NCBI GenBank assembly: GCA_021324825.1 | Contig: JAJPII010000047.1 | Span: 62,001 to 126,000 of the forward strand | Source: Spartobacteria bacterium | GTDB lineage: Bacteria; Verrucomicrobiota; Verrucomicrobiia; Chthoniobacterales; Chthoniobacteraceae | DNA: 64,000 nt | Direction: 5' to 3' | In this document: one piece after another, positions 26,819 to 36,600 of the stretch | How the letters are laid out: every line of letters starts with the position of its first letter | Numbering within the stretch: the stretch's first letter is position 1 | Translations under genes and position numbers: made by a program | Notes under the pieces: generated by a model | Told to the model about the DNA's origin: nothing | The model's input: only the letters and a program-made list of their open reading frames with translations | Database searches by the model: none

Positions 26819-27649
26819 GTGAATCCCGAACCGCTCCTGGATGTGAGGAACCTCAGCGTCCGCTTCGATGAAGTCGAAGCGGTGCGGGGCGTTTCATTTT
26901 CCATCCGGCGCGGCGAGGCGCTCGCGATCGTGGGGGAAAGCGGGAGCGGCAAGAGCGTCACGGCGCTTTCCCTTACGCGCCTGCTGCCTCCGCGCGCACG
27001 GACCTCCGGCGAAATCCTGCTGGAAGGCCGCGACCTGCTCCGGATGCCCGTAAGCGCCTTGCGCAAGGTGCGCGGCGCGCGGATCGCCTATGTGTTCCAG
27101 GAGCCGTCCACGTCCCTGAATCCGGTCTTCTCCATCGGCAACCAGATGGCGGAGGCGATCCGCCTCCACCGGCCCGAAGTGAAGAAGGTGAACGCCGAGA
27201 GCGTAAAGTGGCTGGACCTGGTGGGAATCGTCGAGCCGGAGAAGCGTCTTTCCGACTACCCGCACCAACTGAGCGGCGGGATGCAGCAGCGCGTGATGAT
27301 CGCCATGGCCTTGAGCTGCCAGCCGGATCTTCTCGTGGCCGACGAGCCGACGACGGCGCTGGATGTCACCATCCAGGCCCAGATAATGGCCGAACTGCGC
27401 GCGTTGAAAGGGAAGCTCGCCATCCTGCTCATCACGCACAACTTCGCGATCATCCGGGACATCGCCGAGAACGTCGCGGTCATGTATCGGGGGCGGATCG
27501 TCGAATACGGCGAAACGCGCGAAGTGCTGGGCAATCCGCGACATCCCTATACCAGGGCGCTCATCGACTGCATCCCGCGCATCGGCGCAAAACGCCGCCG
27601 GCTCGCGACGATCAGTAGTTCAGATTCGGAGCCAGCCACTTCTCGATGA
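26819..27649 (+). CDS. Peptide ABC transporter ATP-binding protein, DppD-like, C-terminally shortened
   Basis: This GTG-started, 276-residue ATPase has Walker A GESGSGKS (about residue 38), Q-loop QEPSTSLNP, signature LSGGMQQR (about 150), Walker B LLVADEPT (about 170) and H-loop LLITHN. DppD/OppD proteins normally end with a segment of about 50 residues after an ATIPG turn, containing a Cys-rich RCP motif. Here the homology stops at RRLATI. The last dozen residues read across the 3' end of the convergent metH gene. It may still be active. No DppF partner is in the window. Confidence 0.88.
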   Translation: MNPEPLLDVRNLSVRFDEVEAVRGVSFSIRRGEALAIVGESGSGKSVTALSLTRLLPPRARTSGEILLEGRDLLRMPVSALRKVRGARIAYVFQEPSTSLNPVFSIGNQMAEAIRLHRPEVKKVNAESVKWLDLVGIVEPEKRLSDYPHQLSGGMQQRVMIAMALSCQPDLLVADEPTTALDVTIQAQIMAELRALKGKLAILLITHNFAIIRDIAENVAVMYRGRIVEYGETREVLGNPRHPYTRALIDCIPRIGAKRRRLATISSSDSEPATSR

Positions 27650-30600
27650 CCTCGACGCCCAGCCCCTTGCGCGCGCCGTAGTCAAGCGCCTGGTCGCGCC
27701 CGATCTTTCCGACGCCGAAATACTTCGCTTCGGGATGCCCGAAATACAATCCGCTTACCGCGGCGCCCGGATGCATGGCGAAGGATTCCGTCAGCGTGAT
27801 GCCGGTGTTCGCCTCGGCTTTCAGCAAATCGAAGAGCGTCCGTTTCTCCGTATGGTCGGGGCACGCGGGATAACCCGCCGCCGGACGGATGCCGCGATAT
27901 TTCTCCCGAATCATATCCTCCTTCGAGAGGGTTTCTCCGAAGCCCCATTCGACGCGCGCCTTTTCGTGCAAATATTCCGCGAAGGCTTCCGCCAGGCGGT
28001 CGGCCAGCGCTTGCGCCATGATGGCGTTGTAGTCGTCGTGCTCGGCCTTGAATTTCTTTGCGACTTCATCGGCGCCGTGGCCCGCGGTCACCGCGAACCC
28101 GCCTATGTAGTCGGCCCGCCCGGAGTCCTTCGGCGCGACGTAATCCGACAACGCGTGGTTGAACTGGCCCGCGGGCTTGACCATCTGCTGGCGCAAGGTG
28201 TGGAAAACCGCGAGACGTTCGGAGCGCGTGTCGTCGGTGTAGAGTTCGATGTCGTCGCCGATCGCGTTGGCGGGAAAGAAGGCGTAAACGCCCTTTGCCC
28301 GCAACAGCTTTTCCGCGAGCACTTTCGCGAGGAGCCTTTGCGCGTCTTCGTAAAGGGTGCGCGCGGCCGCTCCGACCGTTGGATCATCCAGGATCGCCGG
28401 AAACCTGCCGCGCAATTCCCACGTGTGGAAAAAGGGCGACCAATCGATATACGGGACGAGCTCCTCCAGCGGCACGGAATCCAGCACGCGCACGCCGGTA
28501 AAGGAGGGCTTGTTCACGGGTGTCACCGCCCAGTCGATTCGCGTGCGGTTGGCGCGCGCTTCCTCTATCGGGAGGAGTTTTTTTTCCCGGCTCTTGTCCG
28601 CGTGTTCTTCGCGCAGCCTCTGGTAATCGGCGCGCGTCTTCGCGTCGAACCCCGGCTTCAATTCGGGATTCAGCAGTGAATTGACGACGCCGACCGCGCG
28701 CGAGGCGTCCAGGACGTGGACGGTCGATTCGCCGTAGTGCGGAGCGATCTTCACCGCGGTGTGCGCGCGGCTCGTCGTGGCGCCGCCGATCAGCAGCGGC
28801 AATCGAAACTCCTGGCGCTCCATCTCCTGGGCGACGTGGACCATCTCGTCGAGCGAAGGGGTTATCAGTCCGCTCAGGCCGATGATGTCCGCCTTTTGCT
28901 CGCGCGCCGTTTCCAGGATGGTCGCCGCGGGCGTCATGACGCCGAGGTCTATGACTTCGTAGTTGTTACATTGCAGGACGACCCCGACGATGTTCTTGCC
29001 GATGTCATGCACGTCGCCCTTCACGGTGGCCATGATGATTTTCCCCTGCGGCTTCGAATCGCTCGTCTTCTCCGCTTCCATGAAGGGCATGAGGTAGGCC
29101 ACCGCCTTTTTCATGACGCGCGCGCTCTTCACGACCTGCGGCAGGAACATCTTCCCCGCGCCGAACAAATCTCCGACGATGCTCATGCCGTCCATCAACG
29201 GCCCTTCGATGACGCTCAACGGACGCGCCAGTTTTTGCCGCGCTTCTTCGGTATCGGCGTCGATGAAGTCGACGATGCCCTTCACCAGCGCGTGCGAAAG
29301 CCGCTCTTCGACCGTCCCTTCGCGCCATGCCTCGTCCTTCGCTTGAACCTTGCCCTTCGCCTTCACGGTGTCGGCGAAGGCGACGAGCCGCTCGGTCGCG
29401 TCCTTGCGCCGGTTGAGAAGAACGTCTTCAACGAGTTCGAGCAGGTCCTTCGGGATTTCCTCATACACCGCGAGCTGGCCCGCGTTCACGATTCCCATGT
29501 CCAGCCCCGCGCGGATTGCGTGGTAAAGAAACGCCGCGTGCATCGCTTCGCGCACGACGTTGTTGCCCCGGAACGAAAAGGAGATGTTGCTGACGCCGCC
29601 GCTGACCCGGCAGTACGGCAGGTTCGCCTTTATCCACGCCGCCGCGGCGATGAATCCGTTGGCGTAGTCGTTATGCTCCTCCATCCCCGTGGCGACAGTG
29701 AGGATATTCGGATCGAAAATGATGTCGCTGCCGTGGAAGCCCGCCTGTTCGGTCAGAAGCTTGTAGGCGCGCGCACAGATTTCGATCTTCCGTTCATACG
29801 TGTCCGCCTGGCCGGTTTCGTCGAAGGCCATCACGACCGTCGCCGCGCCGTAGCGCTTGATGAGACGGGCGTGCGCGAGGAATTTCTCCTCGCCTTCCTT
29901 CAGGCTGATCGAGTTGACGATGGGCTTGCCTTGCACGCACTTGAGGCCCGCCTCGATGACCGACCACTTCGAACTGTCGATCATCAGCGGCACGCGGCTG
30001 ATGTCGGGCTCGCTGGCGATGAGGTTGAGGAAGCGCGTCATCGCGGCTTCCGAGTCAATCATCCCCTCGTCCATGTTGACGTCGATGATATTGGCGCCGT
30101 CCTTCACCTGTTGCCGCGCCACCGCCAGCGCCGCCTCGAAATCCCCGGCGAGGATGAGCTTCGAGAAACGCGGCGAACCGGTGATGTTCGTCCGCTCGCC
30201 GATGAGGGTGAAGTTGCTCTCCGGCCGCAGCAGGAGCGGCTCCAGGCCCGCGAAGCGCGAGATCGGCTCGACCGCGGGAACTTTGCGCGGCGGGCAATCT
30301 TTCACCGCCTCGGCTATCGCCCGGATGTGCGCGGGCGTCGTGCCGCAACAGCCGCCGACGATGTTCAGCCAGCCCTGCCGCGCCCAATCCCGCAACTGCG
30401 GCGCGAGCGACTCCGGCGTCTCGGGAAACCCGGTGGCGGAGAGCGGGTCGGGCAGGCCCGCATTCGGATAACAGCTCACGAAGATCGGCGCGATGCGCGA
30501 CAGTTCCTCGATATACGGGCGCATTTCCTTGGGCCCGAGCGCGCAGTTCAACCCGACGCTGAGAAGGTTCGCGTGCGAAATGGAAATCCAGAACGCCTCG

Positions 30601-31265
30601 ACCGTCTGGCCCGTCAAGGTGCGTCCGCTCAAGTCGGTGATCGTCCCCGACGCCATGACCGGAATCCGCTTTCCCGTATCGGTGAAATATTTGTCGATGG
30701 CGAAGAGCGCCGCCTTGAGATTGAGCGTGTCGAACGTGGTCTCCGCGAGGAGCAGATCGACTCCGCCGTCCATGAGGCCGCGCACCTGCTCGTAGTAGGC
30801 GTCCATGACGATGTCGAATGTCACGTCGCGCGCGGCGGGGTCGTTCACGTCGCGGGAGATGGAGAGCGTCTTGCTCATCGGGCCGATGGCTCCGGCGACA
30901 AAGCGCGGGCCGCCCGCCTTCGCGACGGCCGAACGCGCGACGCGGGCGGCGGCGACGTTCAATTCGTACGCGAGGCGTTCGAGGCCGTAGTCCTTCATCG
31001 AGATGGCGTTCGCGTTGAAAGTGTCGGTCTCGATGATGTCCGCGCCCGCCTGCAAATACTGGAGGTGAATCTCTTCGATGACTTCCGGCTTCGTGAGGAC
31101 GAGCAGGTCGTTGTTCCCCTTCAAATCCGCGGGGTGATCGGCGAACCGCGTTCCGCGATAGTCCGCTTCGCCGAGCTTGTAGGTCTGGATCATCGTGCCC
31201 ATCGCGCCGTCCAGGATGACGATCCTCTCGCGCAGGAGGGCTTCGATAGGATGGGGCGCTGTCAC
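27612..31265 (-). CDS. metH: Cobalamin-dependent methionine synthase
   Basis: This 1217-residue, full-length MetH transfers a methyl group from methyltetrahydrofolate to homocysteine through cobalamin. The homocysteine domain is at about residues 1-320, with zinc Cys in GLNCALG and GGCCGTTP (about 302). The pterin domain (about 350-620) contains [13 protein letters not shown]. The B12 domain has the DxHxxG motif GDVHDIGKN (about 749). The C-terminal SAM-reactivation domain has [10 protein letters not shown] and [12 protein letters not shown]. The C-terminus WLAPNLNY is complete. No cobalamin or SAM riboswitch fits in the 45 bases upstream. Confidence 0.97.
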   Translation of the reverse strand: MTAPHPIEALLRERIVILDGAMGTMIQTYKLGEADYRGTRFADHPADLKGNNDLLVLTKPEVIEEIHLQYLQAGADIIETDTFNANAISMKDYGLERLAYELNVAAARVARSAVAKAGGPRFVAGAIGPMSKTLSISRDVNDPAARDVTFDIVMDAYYEQVRGLMDGGVDLLLAETTFDTLNLKAALFAIDKYFTDTGKRIPVMASGTITDLSGRTLTGQTVEAFWISISHANLLSVGLNCALGPKEMRPYIEELSRIAPIFVSCYPNAGLPDPLSATGFPETPESLAPQLRDWARQGWLNIVGGCCGTTPAHIRAIAEAVKDCPPRKVPAVEPISRFAGLEPLLLRPESNFTLIGERTNITGSPRFSKLILAGDFEAALAVARQQVKDGANIIDVNMDEGMIDSEAAMTRFLNLIASEPDISRVPLMIDSSKWSVIEAGLKCVQGKPIVNSISLKEGEEKFLAHARLIKRYGAATVVMAFDETGQADTYERKIEICARAYKLLTEQAGFHGSDIIFDPNILTVATGMEEHNDYANGFIAAAAWIKANLPYCRVSGGVSNISFSFRGNNVVREAMHAAFLYHAIRAGLDMGIVNAGQLAVYEEIPKDLLELVEDVLLNRRKDATERLVAFADTVKAKGKVQAKDEAWREGTVEERLSHALVKGIVDFIDADTEEARQKLARPLSVIEGPLMDGMSIVGDLFGAGKMFLPQVVKSARVMKKAVAYLMPFMEAEKTSDSKPQGKIIMATVKGDVHDIGKNIVGVVLQCNNYEVIDLGVMTPAATILETAREQKADIIGLSGLITPSLDEMVHVAQEMERQEFRLPLLIGGATTSRAHTAVKIAPHYGESTVHVLDASRAVGVVNSLLNPELKPGFDAKTRADYQRLREEHADKSREKKLLPIEEARANRTRIDWAVTPVNKPSFTGVRVLDSVPLEELVPYIDWSPFFHTWELRGRFPAILDDPTVGAAARTLYEDAQRLLAKVLAEKLLRAKGVYAFFPANAIGDDIELYTDDTRSERLAVFHTLRQQMVKPAGQFNHALSDYVAPKDSGRADYIGGFAVTAGHGADEVAKKFKAEHDDYNAIMAQALADRLAEAFAEYLHEKARVEWGFGETLSKEDMIREKYRGIRPAAGYPACPDHTEKRTLFDLLKAEANTGITLTESFAMHPGAAVSGLYFGHPEAKYFGVGKIGRDQALDYGARKGLGVEVIEKWLAPNLNY

Positions 31266-31310
31266 AAGGTAAATCCGTAACGCAAACAGGCCCTCCTTTC
31301 AAGCCATAAA

Positions 31311-32180
31311 TTAACGAATCATGATGGGAAGATGCGTTCCAAAACAAACGTCGCCCGCAACCGCCGCGACAAAGACGAACCCGACGAATGCGTTGCTCTC
31401 GAAAAAGGCGCGGTTGATCGCCGCCACGTCCATGCGGCGCGCCGTGAAGTGCTCATAAACCAGCGCGGCTAGAATGAAGGCGAGTCCCGAGTAATAGAAA
31501 GGCCCCAGGCCGCCCGCGAGGCCGAAGGCGCCGAGAACCAGCCACATCGCGAAATGGAGCCGCTGCGCCCACGCGAGGCACTTCCCGGCGCCAAGCCGCA
31601 CGACCAGGGAGTTCAGCCCCGCGCCGCGGTCAAACTCCTCATCCTGCAACGCGTAGATGAGATCGAACCCCGCGACCCAGAAAAGAACGGCCAGCGCAAG
31701 CACGAGCGGCGGCGGCTCGAAGCGGCCCCGGACGGCGAGCCACGCGCCCACCGGCGAGACGGCGAGCGCGAGGCCGAGAAAGAAATGAGTGAACGAAGTG
31801 AACCGCTTCGTGACGGAATAAAAAAAAACGACGGCGAGCGCGACGGGCGACAATAGAAAGCAGAGCCGGTTGAGGAAATACGCCGCGGCGACAAACCCCA
31901 GGGAACTGGCCGCCAGCAGGACGACCGCCGCGCCGCGCGGGAGGAGCAGATGGCGGCCCGCGGTCCGGGGGTTGCGCTTGTCGATTTCCCAATCGGCGAG
32001 CCGGTTGAAGGTCATCGCGGCGGTGCGGGCCAGCACCATCGCCGCGAGAATGAGCGCGACGGTGCGCGCCGGAGGCAAGCCCCGCGCCGCGACGAACATC
32101 GAGCCGAGGGCGAAGGGGAGCGCGAAGAGCGTGTGCGAGAACCGGATGAACGCCAGGAGGCGCCCAATCTTATTTTTCAT
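31311..32180 (-). CDS. UbiA-family prenyltransferase (UbiA/MqnP type)
   Basis: This 289-residue protein has about eight membrane helices. It has the two Asp-rich prenyl-diphosphate motifs, NRLADWEIDKRN (about residue 58) and YALQDEEFD (about 172). It attaches a polyprenyl tail to an aromatic acceptor. With mqnD elsewhere in this window, a role in the futalosine route to menaquinone (MqnP step) is more likely than ubiquinone synthesis. Its start overlaps the end of the upstream exported-protein gene by 11 bases, and metH follows 45 bases downstream. Confidence 0.9.
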   Translation of the reverse strand: MKNKIGRLLAFIRFSHTLFALPFALGSMFVAARGLPPARTVALILAAMVLARTAAMTFNRLADWEIDKRNPRTAGRHLLLPRGAAVVLLAASSLGFVAAAYFLNRLCFLLSPVALAVVFFYSVTKRFTSFTHFFLGLALAVSPVGAWLAVRGRFEPPPLVLALAVLFWVAGFDLIYALQDEEFDRGAGLNSLVVRLGAGKCLAWAQRLHFAMWLVLGAFGLAGGLGPFYYSGLAFILAALVYEHFTARRMDVAAINRAFFESNAFVGFVFVAAVAGDVCFGTHLPIMIR

Positions 32181-32679
32181 CGGCGCCGGAGGAGGCGGCC
32201 TTTTCGTCGAACATATCGACGAGCCGGTCGTCCACCCGGATGTCGATCAACCGCCACGTCTTGTCATCCCTGTAAAAATAGAAGCGCCAGCGCAGCGGAT
32301 AGTTCTTCCCCACCGAGAGGCAGGTCGCGCGCAGGAGGTGCGTCCCCACGTTTTGGATCGCGACGACTTCCCTGCCGACGATGTCTCCGTAAACATTGAT
32401 CGCCTGGTTCGTTTTCGATTTGAGAAGGCGGATGTCTTCCGGCTTGTCGGCAAGCTTCGTCCCCTTGGTGAGCTGGTCGTAGGCTTGATCGACGTGGTCC
32501 TGCTGGAGCAGATCGAAAAAGCTGTCGAGGATTTTTTGAACCTGCGGGTCGAGGCCCTCGGTGGAAGCGGGCGCGCCGGTTTCGGGGAAGGTCGGGAGGG
32601 ACGTTTTGAACTCGCCCGCGGCCTGCCCGAAAGCCGTCGCCGCGAGCGTCATCAAGAGGAAAAAGAATTTGGTGATCAT
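32170..32679 (-). CDS. Exported hypothetical protein
   Basis: This 169-residue product has a signal peptide (MITKFFFLLMTLAATAFGQ). The mature domain runs from ILDSFFDLLQQDHVDQAYDQLTKG through a beta-rich half ending in RLIDIRVDDRLVDMF. The layout resembles NTF2-like or DUF4019-type small exported proteins, but I do not recognise the family with certainty. The start at 32679 overlaps the stop of the metallo-beta-lactamase-like gene (ATGA), and its end overlaps ubiA. It is thus part of the yqgE to metH run. Confidence 0.72.
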   Translation of the reverse strand: MITKFFFLLMTLAATAFGQAAGEFKTSLPTFPETGAPASTEGLDPQVQKILDSFFDLLQQDHVDQAYDQLTKGTKLADKPEDIRLLKSKTNQAINVYGDIVGREVVAIQNVGTHLLRATCLSVGKNYPLRWRFYFYRDDKTWRLIDIRVDDRLVDMFDEKAASSGADEK

Positions 32680-33236
32680 GAGAGTAGTTCCCGGAGCCGC
32701 TTTCCCGCGCCGGAAGGGATGGGCATGCCGTGCGCGAATGTCATGACTTCGCACGGGAAGCGCAACAGTTTTTGCAGCGAAGCCCGCGCGAGCTTCGGCT
32801 GCTCGCAGTATTTGGCCGGCAGGAATTCGAGCGCGTCGAGATGGATGAGCGCGTCGCCCACCGTGAGGATGCCGCCCCCCTGGCGCGAGTGGACGGCGAT
32901 CTCCCCGGCGCCGTTTCCCGGCAGATGGATGATCGTCAATTCATCCAGCACCGTCCCCCCGTCCGCGACATCGGCGTGCGTTATGACCGGGATGTTGAAC
33001 ATCTCGCCGTAGCGGACGGCGGCGCGCCCGTGATTGCCGTTCGTGACGATAACGGCCGCCGGTTGCAGGCCGGCGCCCAGTTCCGCAAGCGGTTCAAGCG
33101 GGATCGGGTCGATGAAGACCAACGCCTCGCCGAGGCGCAGCGCGGTGGACCACAGGTCCGCCTTTACCGAAGGGTCGTACGCCTGCCAGCAATAGAGGCC
33201 CTCCCGGATTTGCTGGTACTCCCCGGCCGGTTTCAA
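32676..33236 (-). CDS. Metallo-beta-lactamase-fold protein with degenerate metal motif
   Basis: The best start is the TTG at 33236 (TTG AAA CCG), overlapping the yqgE stop as TTGA; it gives 186 residues. The fold pattern is clear: ALVFIDPIPL strand, VIVTNGNHGRAA, LPGNGAGEIAVH, GGGILTVGDALI and MTFAHGMPI. The canonical HxHxDH is replaced by NGNHGR, so metal binding may be partial or lost. Such proteins sit beside diverse metabolic genes and the substrate is unknown. The frame extending upstream of 33236 is a shadow of yqgE and the repeat. Confidence 0.72.
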   Translation of the reverse strand: MKPAGEYQQIREGLYCWQAYDPSVKADLWSTALRLGEALVFIDPIPLEPLAELGAGLQPAAVIVTNGNHGRAAVRYGEMFNIPVITHADVADGGTVLDELTIIHLPGNGAGEIAVHSRQGGGILTVGDALIHLDALEFLPAKYCEQPKLARASLQKLLRFPCEVMTFAHGMPIPSGAGKRLRELLS

Positions 33237-33793
33237 TTCAGCGAAGGGTCGTCCGGCGCGGAGGCCAGGAGCCGGAACCACGGGCCGAAGTTCCGCATGA
33301 TGGAGGGCCAGATTTCCTTGCAGTTCTCGACATCGAGGATGTCGCGATCCGGGCGCTGGACGACCCATGCCTTTTGCGCGAGTTCGGCTTCGAGCTGCCC
33401 CTTGCTCCACCCGGCATAGCCGACGAACGCACGCACCTCCGCGAAATTCCCGGAAGCGATCTCGCGCGCTTCGTCCAGGACGAGGCGGGGCCGGCAGGTC
33501 ACGGTCTGATCCTCCACCCGCCAGTGGAAGGAGGCGAAGGTCAACTGGTCGCCGCCGACCGGCCCGCCGATGAAGACGGGGACTTTGCCGAGCGGGCCGG
33601 CCCCTTTGTCCGGCAGAAAATCGGCGACGGTTTTCTGCGTGTGCCGATTCAGGACGAAGCCGAACGACCCCTCCTCGGGGTCGTTGGCCGAGATATAGAG
33701 AACCGTGCGGCGGAAATTCGGATCGAGCAGGTTTGGGTGTGCGATCAGAAGAGAGCCGGTCAGCCCCAGCGAGGATTGTCCGAATTCGCGCAC
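33233..33793 (-). CDS. YqgE/AlgH family protein (UPF0301)
   Basis: This 186-residue cytoplasmic protein of the YqgE/AlgH family starts near LTGSLLIAHPNLLDPNFRRTV and carries GSFGFVLNRHT, VFIGGPVGGDQL, and VRAFVGYAGWSKGQLEAEL. All are strongly conserved in the family. Its biochemical role is poorly defined; it has been linked to transcription of alginate genes and to general regulation. It is the first gene of the run leading to metH, with repeat copy B directly upstream. Confidence 0.93.
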   Translation of the reverse strand: MREFGQSSLGLTGSLLIAHPNLLDPNFRRTVLYISANDPEEGSFGFVLNRHTQKTVADFLPDKGAGPLGKVPVFIGGPVGGDQLTFASFHWRVEDQTVTCRPRLVLDEAREIASGNFAEVRAFVGYAGWSKGQLEAELAQKAWVVQRPDRDILDVENCKEIWPSIMRNFGPWFRLLASAPDDPSLN

Positions 33794-33810
33794 GGGTCCA
33801 AGTTATGACC

Positions 33811-33942
33811 GGACACGCTTTGCGCAAGGATTTCCGGAGGAAACTTCCGCTCTTGGTTGTAGAGGCGGCTGGCACAGCCGCCTCTACAACGACGCCGCCT
33901 AAGCTAAGCGAGCGCGGGCGAAGAACGCAGGACACGCTTTAG
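33811..33942 (-). repeat. MITE-like dispersed repeat, copy B
   Basis: The copy lies between yqgE and the glycoside hydrolase gene. Its core at 33857-33889 is a perfect palindrome with 15-bp arms (TTGTAGAGGCGGCTG and complement) around a 3-base centre. The 11-bp motif GGACACGCTTT occurs at both ends (33811-33821 and 33930-33940). Read on the minus strand it aligns with copies A (+) and C (-), although it lacks the GGAGCGGGAG middle found in those. It encodes no protein. Confidence 0.8.
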
Positions 33943-33948
33943 TCTGGA

Positions 33949-35499
33949 TCAGGGGATCAGTTCCCCCCCGCATTGCAGGAAAACAGGTTCTTCGCTTAAC
34001 TCCAGGTTCCGGGCGTCGGCGGCGGATTCGTTCCCCATCAAATCCACCCTGGTGATCCGCGCGGGGCCGGTTTGCAAAGCCAGCGTCTTTTTTCCCGCGG
34101 CAGACCACGCCGCGAACACCGGGCCGCCCTCGCCGCCGAATTCATAGAGATAAAGCCCCTCGCCCACGGGAAGCGCGCGCAGGAAATGCTTTTTGTAGAG
34201 CAGCCGGGCCATTGTGTTGAAGGCGACGTAGGAGGGCTTTGGCGAACCGTCCGCGCGCACCGCGCCCATCACGTAATCCCAGTGGTCCGAATCGGGCGCG
34301 CCGCGATCCTGGAAATTGTATTTGAAGATTCTCTCGACGAACGGCAGCGCCAGCGCGAGCAGGCAGGCCCGCACGTTGCAGGCGGCGATCTGCGCTTCGG
34401 TGCAGCGTCCCTGCGAGACGAACCCTGTCTCCGTTATCCAGACCTTCAGCCTCCCGGCGTCGTGGCGCTGGAGGAGCGCCTCGAGGTTTTTCAACTGCCC
34501 CACGAAAGTCTCCCCGGCGTCCGGCAGGCCCATGCCCTCCACTCCGTTGGGCTGCTCGTTCGGGAACTCGGGGGGCGACCTCTGGTATTCATGGACGGAG
34601 ATCGCATCCATGTATTTCGCGGCGCCCAGGCGGAGAATCTGGTCGATGAATTTCAAGTCCACCGCGGAGGTGGACGCGCCCACAACCTCGGCGTTCGCAT
34701 CCGCGGATTTGACTCCTTCCCAGCCCGCTTTCAAGAGAGCCGTATATTCCTTCGGATCCGGCGTGCGCCCCGGCCAGCCGGGCGCGATATTCGGCTCGTT
34801 CCAAATCTCCCAACCGCCCGCGACCGGCCCCAGCTTCCGGGCGGCGGCGGCGGCGAAGTTCCTGTAGGCTTGCAGCGCCTCCCCGGAATGCGGCGGCTGC
34901 CCGCCGTCGTAAAGGACGTTGCCACCGTTTAGAATCACGAGCGGGTGAAGCTGGAGCTTGCCCGCCGGACCCGCGAAGTAGTATGGGTTCGCCGCATCCG
35001 CCGGGACGGCGAGGCTGCCTTTCTTCAACTCGGATTGCGACCAGGCGAGATCGTCGCGAAACCAGCTCGCGCCCATGTTTCGAACCAGTTTCAGCGCGCC
35101 CGCGGCGCCTCCCAGGACCTGGTGCCGGCCCATCGCGCCCATCGCGAAGTGCATCTGGACGCCAAAAGGGCTTTCGGGCCAGGGCTGGGCCGGCGCCGCC
35201 AGCCACGCGTACGGCGCGCCGTACCGTTCCTTCCCGAGGCTCGCGACCACATAGAAGACCCCGTACGCCGGCGGCGTTATATCAATCTCCCGCGGTTTGC
35301 CGTCGGTGATTCCCTTCCAAATGCCGCGCACGCGCCGCCCCTTGTAGTCCAGCAACTCCACTTCGCACGCCGCGCCGGACGCGGCGGAAAACGCCGCCTT
35401 GTGCGGCGCGTCGTCCTTCCCCCAGAAATACATCGGTTTCCTCGGGAGATCGAAGTGCGGCTGCGCGTACAGCAGGATTGCAAAGAGGCCTTTCCACAT
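33949..35499 (-). CDS. Exported clan A glycoside hydrolase (GH39/GH5-like TIM barrel)
   Basis: The protein has 516 residues with a short N-terminal hydrophobic segment, so it is likely exported. The TIM-barrel catalytic signature is clear: the acid/base Glu in GGWEIWNEPNIAPG (about residue 232) and the nucleophile Glu in VWITETGF (about 355). DAISVHEYQ lies between them. The clan A pattern with an NEP motif suits GH39, GH5 or related families. It is the last gene of the polysaccharide run and could trim or degrade the exopolymer. The C-terminal part (about 400-516) is beta-rich, as in a small accessory domain. Confidence 0.8.
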   Translation of the reverse strand: MWKGLFAILLYAQPHFDLPRKPMYFWGKDDAPHKAAFSAASGAACEVELLDYKGRRVRGIWKGITDGKPREIDITPPAYGVFYVVASLGKERYGAPYAWLAAPAQPWPESPFGVQMHFAMGAMGRHQVLGGAAGALKLVRNMGASWFRDDLAWSQSELKKGSLAVPADAANPYYFAGPAGKLQLHPLVILNGGNVLYDGGQPPHSGEALQAYRNFAAAAARKLGPVAGGWEIWNEPNIAPGWPGRTPDPKEYTALLKAGWEGVKSADANAEVVGASTSAVDLKFIDQILRLGAAKYMDAISVHEYQRSPPEFPNEQPNGVEGMGLPDAGETFVGQLKNLEALLQRHDAGRLKVWITETGFVSQGRCTEAQIAACNVRACLLALALPFVERIFKYNFQDRGAPDSDHWDYVMGAVRADGSPKPSYVAFNTMARLLYKKHFLRALPVGEGLYLYEFGGEGGPVFAAWSAAGKKTLALQTGPARITRVDLMGNESAADARNLELSEEPVFLQCGGELIP

Positions 35500-35502
35500 A
35501 TT

Positions 35503-36600
35503 TCAAAGCGAGGCGGAGTAGAGTTCCTCGACCTGCCGCACGGTCTTATCCAAACCGAATCCCTCCTGCAAGCGCGCCTTTCCTTTCCGGCCCATTTCCG
35601 CGCGGAGTCCGGGGTTTTCGATCAGGCGTTCCAACAGCGGCGCGATTTTTTCCGCCTCGGGTTCGCACAGGAAGCCCGTCTCGCCATCCACGACGAGATC
35701 GACCAGCCCGGTGACGCGCGTCGCGACGACGGGCAGCGCCATCATCATGGCGTCGGCGGCGACGTAGCCGAAGGATTCATAGCGCGAGAGGACGCAAAAG
35801 ACGTCCGATTCCGCGATGAACGCGTTCGCGTCATCCACCCAGCCGGTTATCTCGACTTTGCCGGCCGGCGGTTCGGAAGCGATATACGCGCGCACCTCCT
35901 TCGCCTCGGAGTCTTCATCGAAGGAACCGATCCATCGGAACCGCACCTCGGGATGCCTGGCCAGCACTTCGACCGCCGTCTTGAAAAAGAGAAGCCCGTT
36001 CTTTTGACGCGATATCCTTCCGCAAGCGGCGATCACAATCGGCCCGCCCTCCGCGCGCGCGCGCCGGGGATAATCGTCCCGCACGTTCAGCGAGATGACG
36101 GCGGCGCGCCGGGCCGGGATGCGCCATCGCTTGAAATCCTCCGCCTCGCTTTGGGAGACGGCGACGAGGCAATCGGTGAGACAACCGGCGAGCATCTCCA
36201 GCGGCCAGTAGATTTTCGAATACGCGCACGCCATCGCGTGCGCGGTGTAAAGCGCGCGGGGCCTCGGGCGCACGAGGCGCGCGGCGATGCGCGCGAGGAA
36301 ACCGGCCTTGGAACTGTGCCCGTGAACGATGTCCGGCTTGAACTCCGCGATGACGCGCCGCAGCCTCAGCAGAGCTATGAAGTCGCGCGATGGATGGATG
36401 CCGCGGCCCATCGGGACTTCCCGGCACTCTATCCCCCGCGCGCGCAGGCGCTCGATATCCCGCGCATAAAGGGCGTCCGCGCGGACGAGCGAATAGACGA
36501 AGCAAACCTCGAACCGCGCCGTGTCGATGTGCAAGAGAACGTCGATGACGTGCCGCCTGACGCCCGCGAAGCCCGGCTCGGACGCAACGAGGATTTTCAT
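35503..36600 (-). CDS. GT4-type glycosyltransferase
   Basis: The start at 36600 gives MKILVASEPGFAGVRRHV, a typical N-terminal Rossmann strand, and 365 residues; upstream reading is a shadow. The donor-binding half has CGRISRQKNGLLFFKTAVE and the EX7E-like segment ESDVFCVLSRYESFGYVAADAMM. This retaining, GT-B fold enzyme adds sugars to the growing lipid-linked repeat unit at the inner face of the membrane. Its start overlaps the stop of the next upstream glycosyltransferase by 4 bases. Confidence 0.9.
   Translation of the reverse strand: MKILVASEPGFAGVRRHVIDVLLHIDTARFEVCFVYSLVRADALYARDIERLRARGIECREVPMGRGIHPSRDFIALLRLRRVIAEFKPDIVHGHSSKAGFLARIAARLVRPRPRALYTAHAMACAYSKIYWPLEMLAGCLTDCLVAVSQSEAEDFKRWRIPARRAAVISLNVRDDYPRRARAEGGPIVIAACGRISRQKNGLLFFKTAVEVLARHPEVRFRWIGSFDEDSEAKEVRAYIASEPPAGKVEITGWVDDANAFIAESDVFCVLSRYESFGYVAADAMMMALPVVATRVTGLVDLVVDGETGFLCEPEAEKIAPLLERLIENPGLRAEMGRKGKARLQEGFGLDKTVRQVEELYSASL

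Noticed and set aside
28716-31280. Open frame of 854 residues opposite metH
   Set aside because: MetH has all domains and motifs in place; the opposite frame has no recognisable motif and is very rich in Arg, His and Asp.
31266-31310. Cobalamin or SAM riboswitch before metH
   Set aside because: Only 45 bases separate metH from the preceding gene, too short for either riboswitch, and no conserved box is visible.
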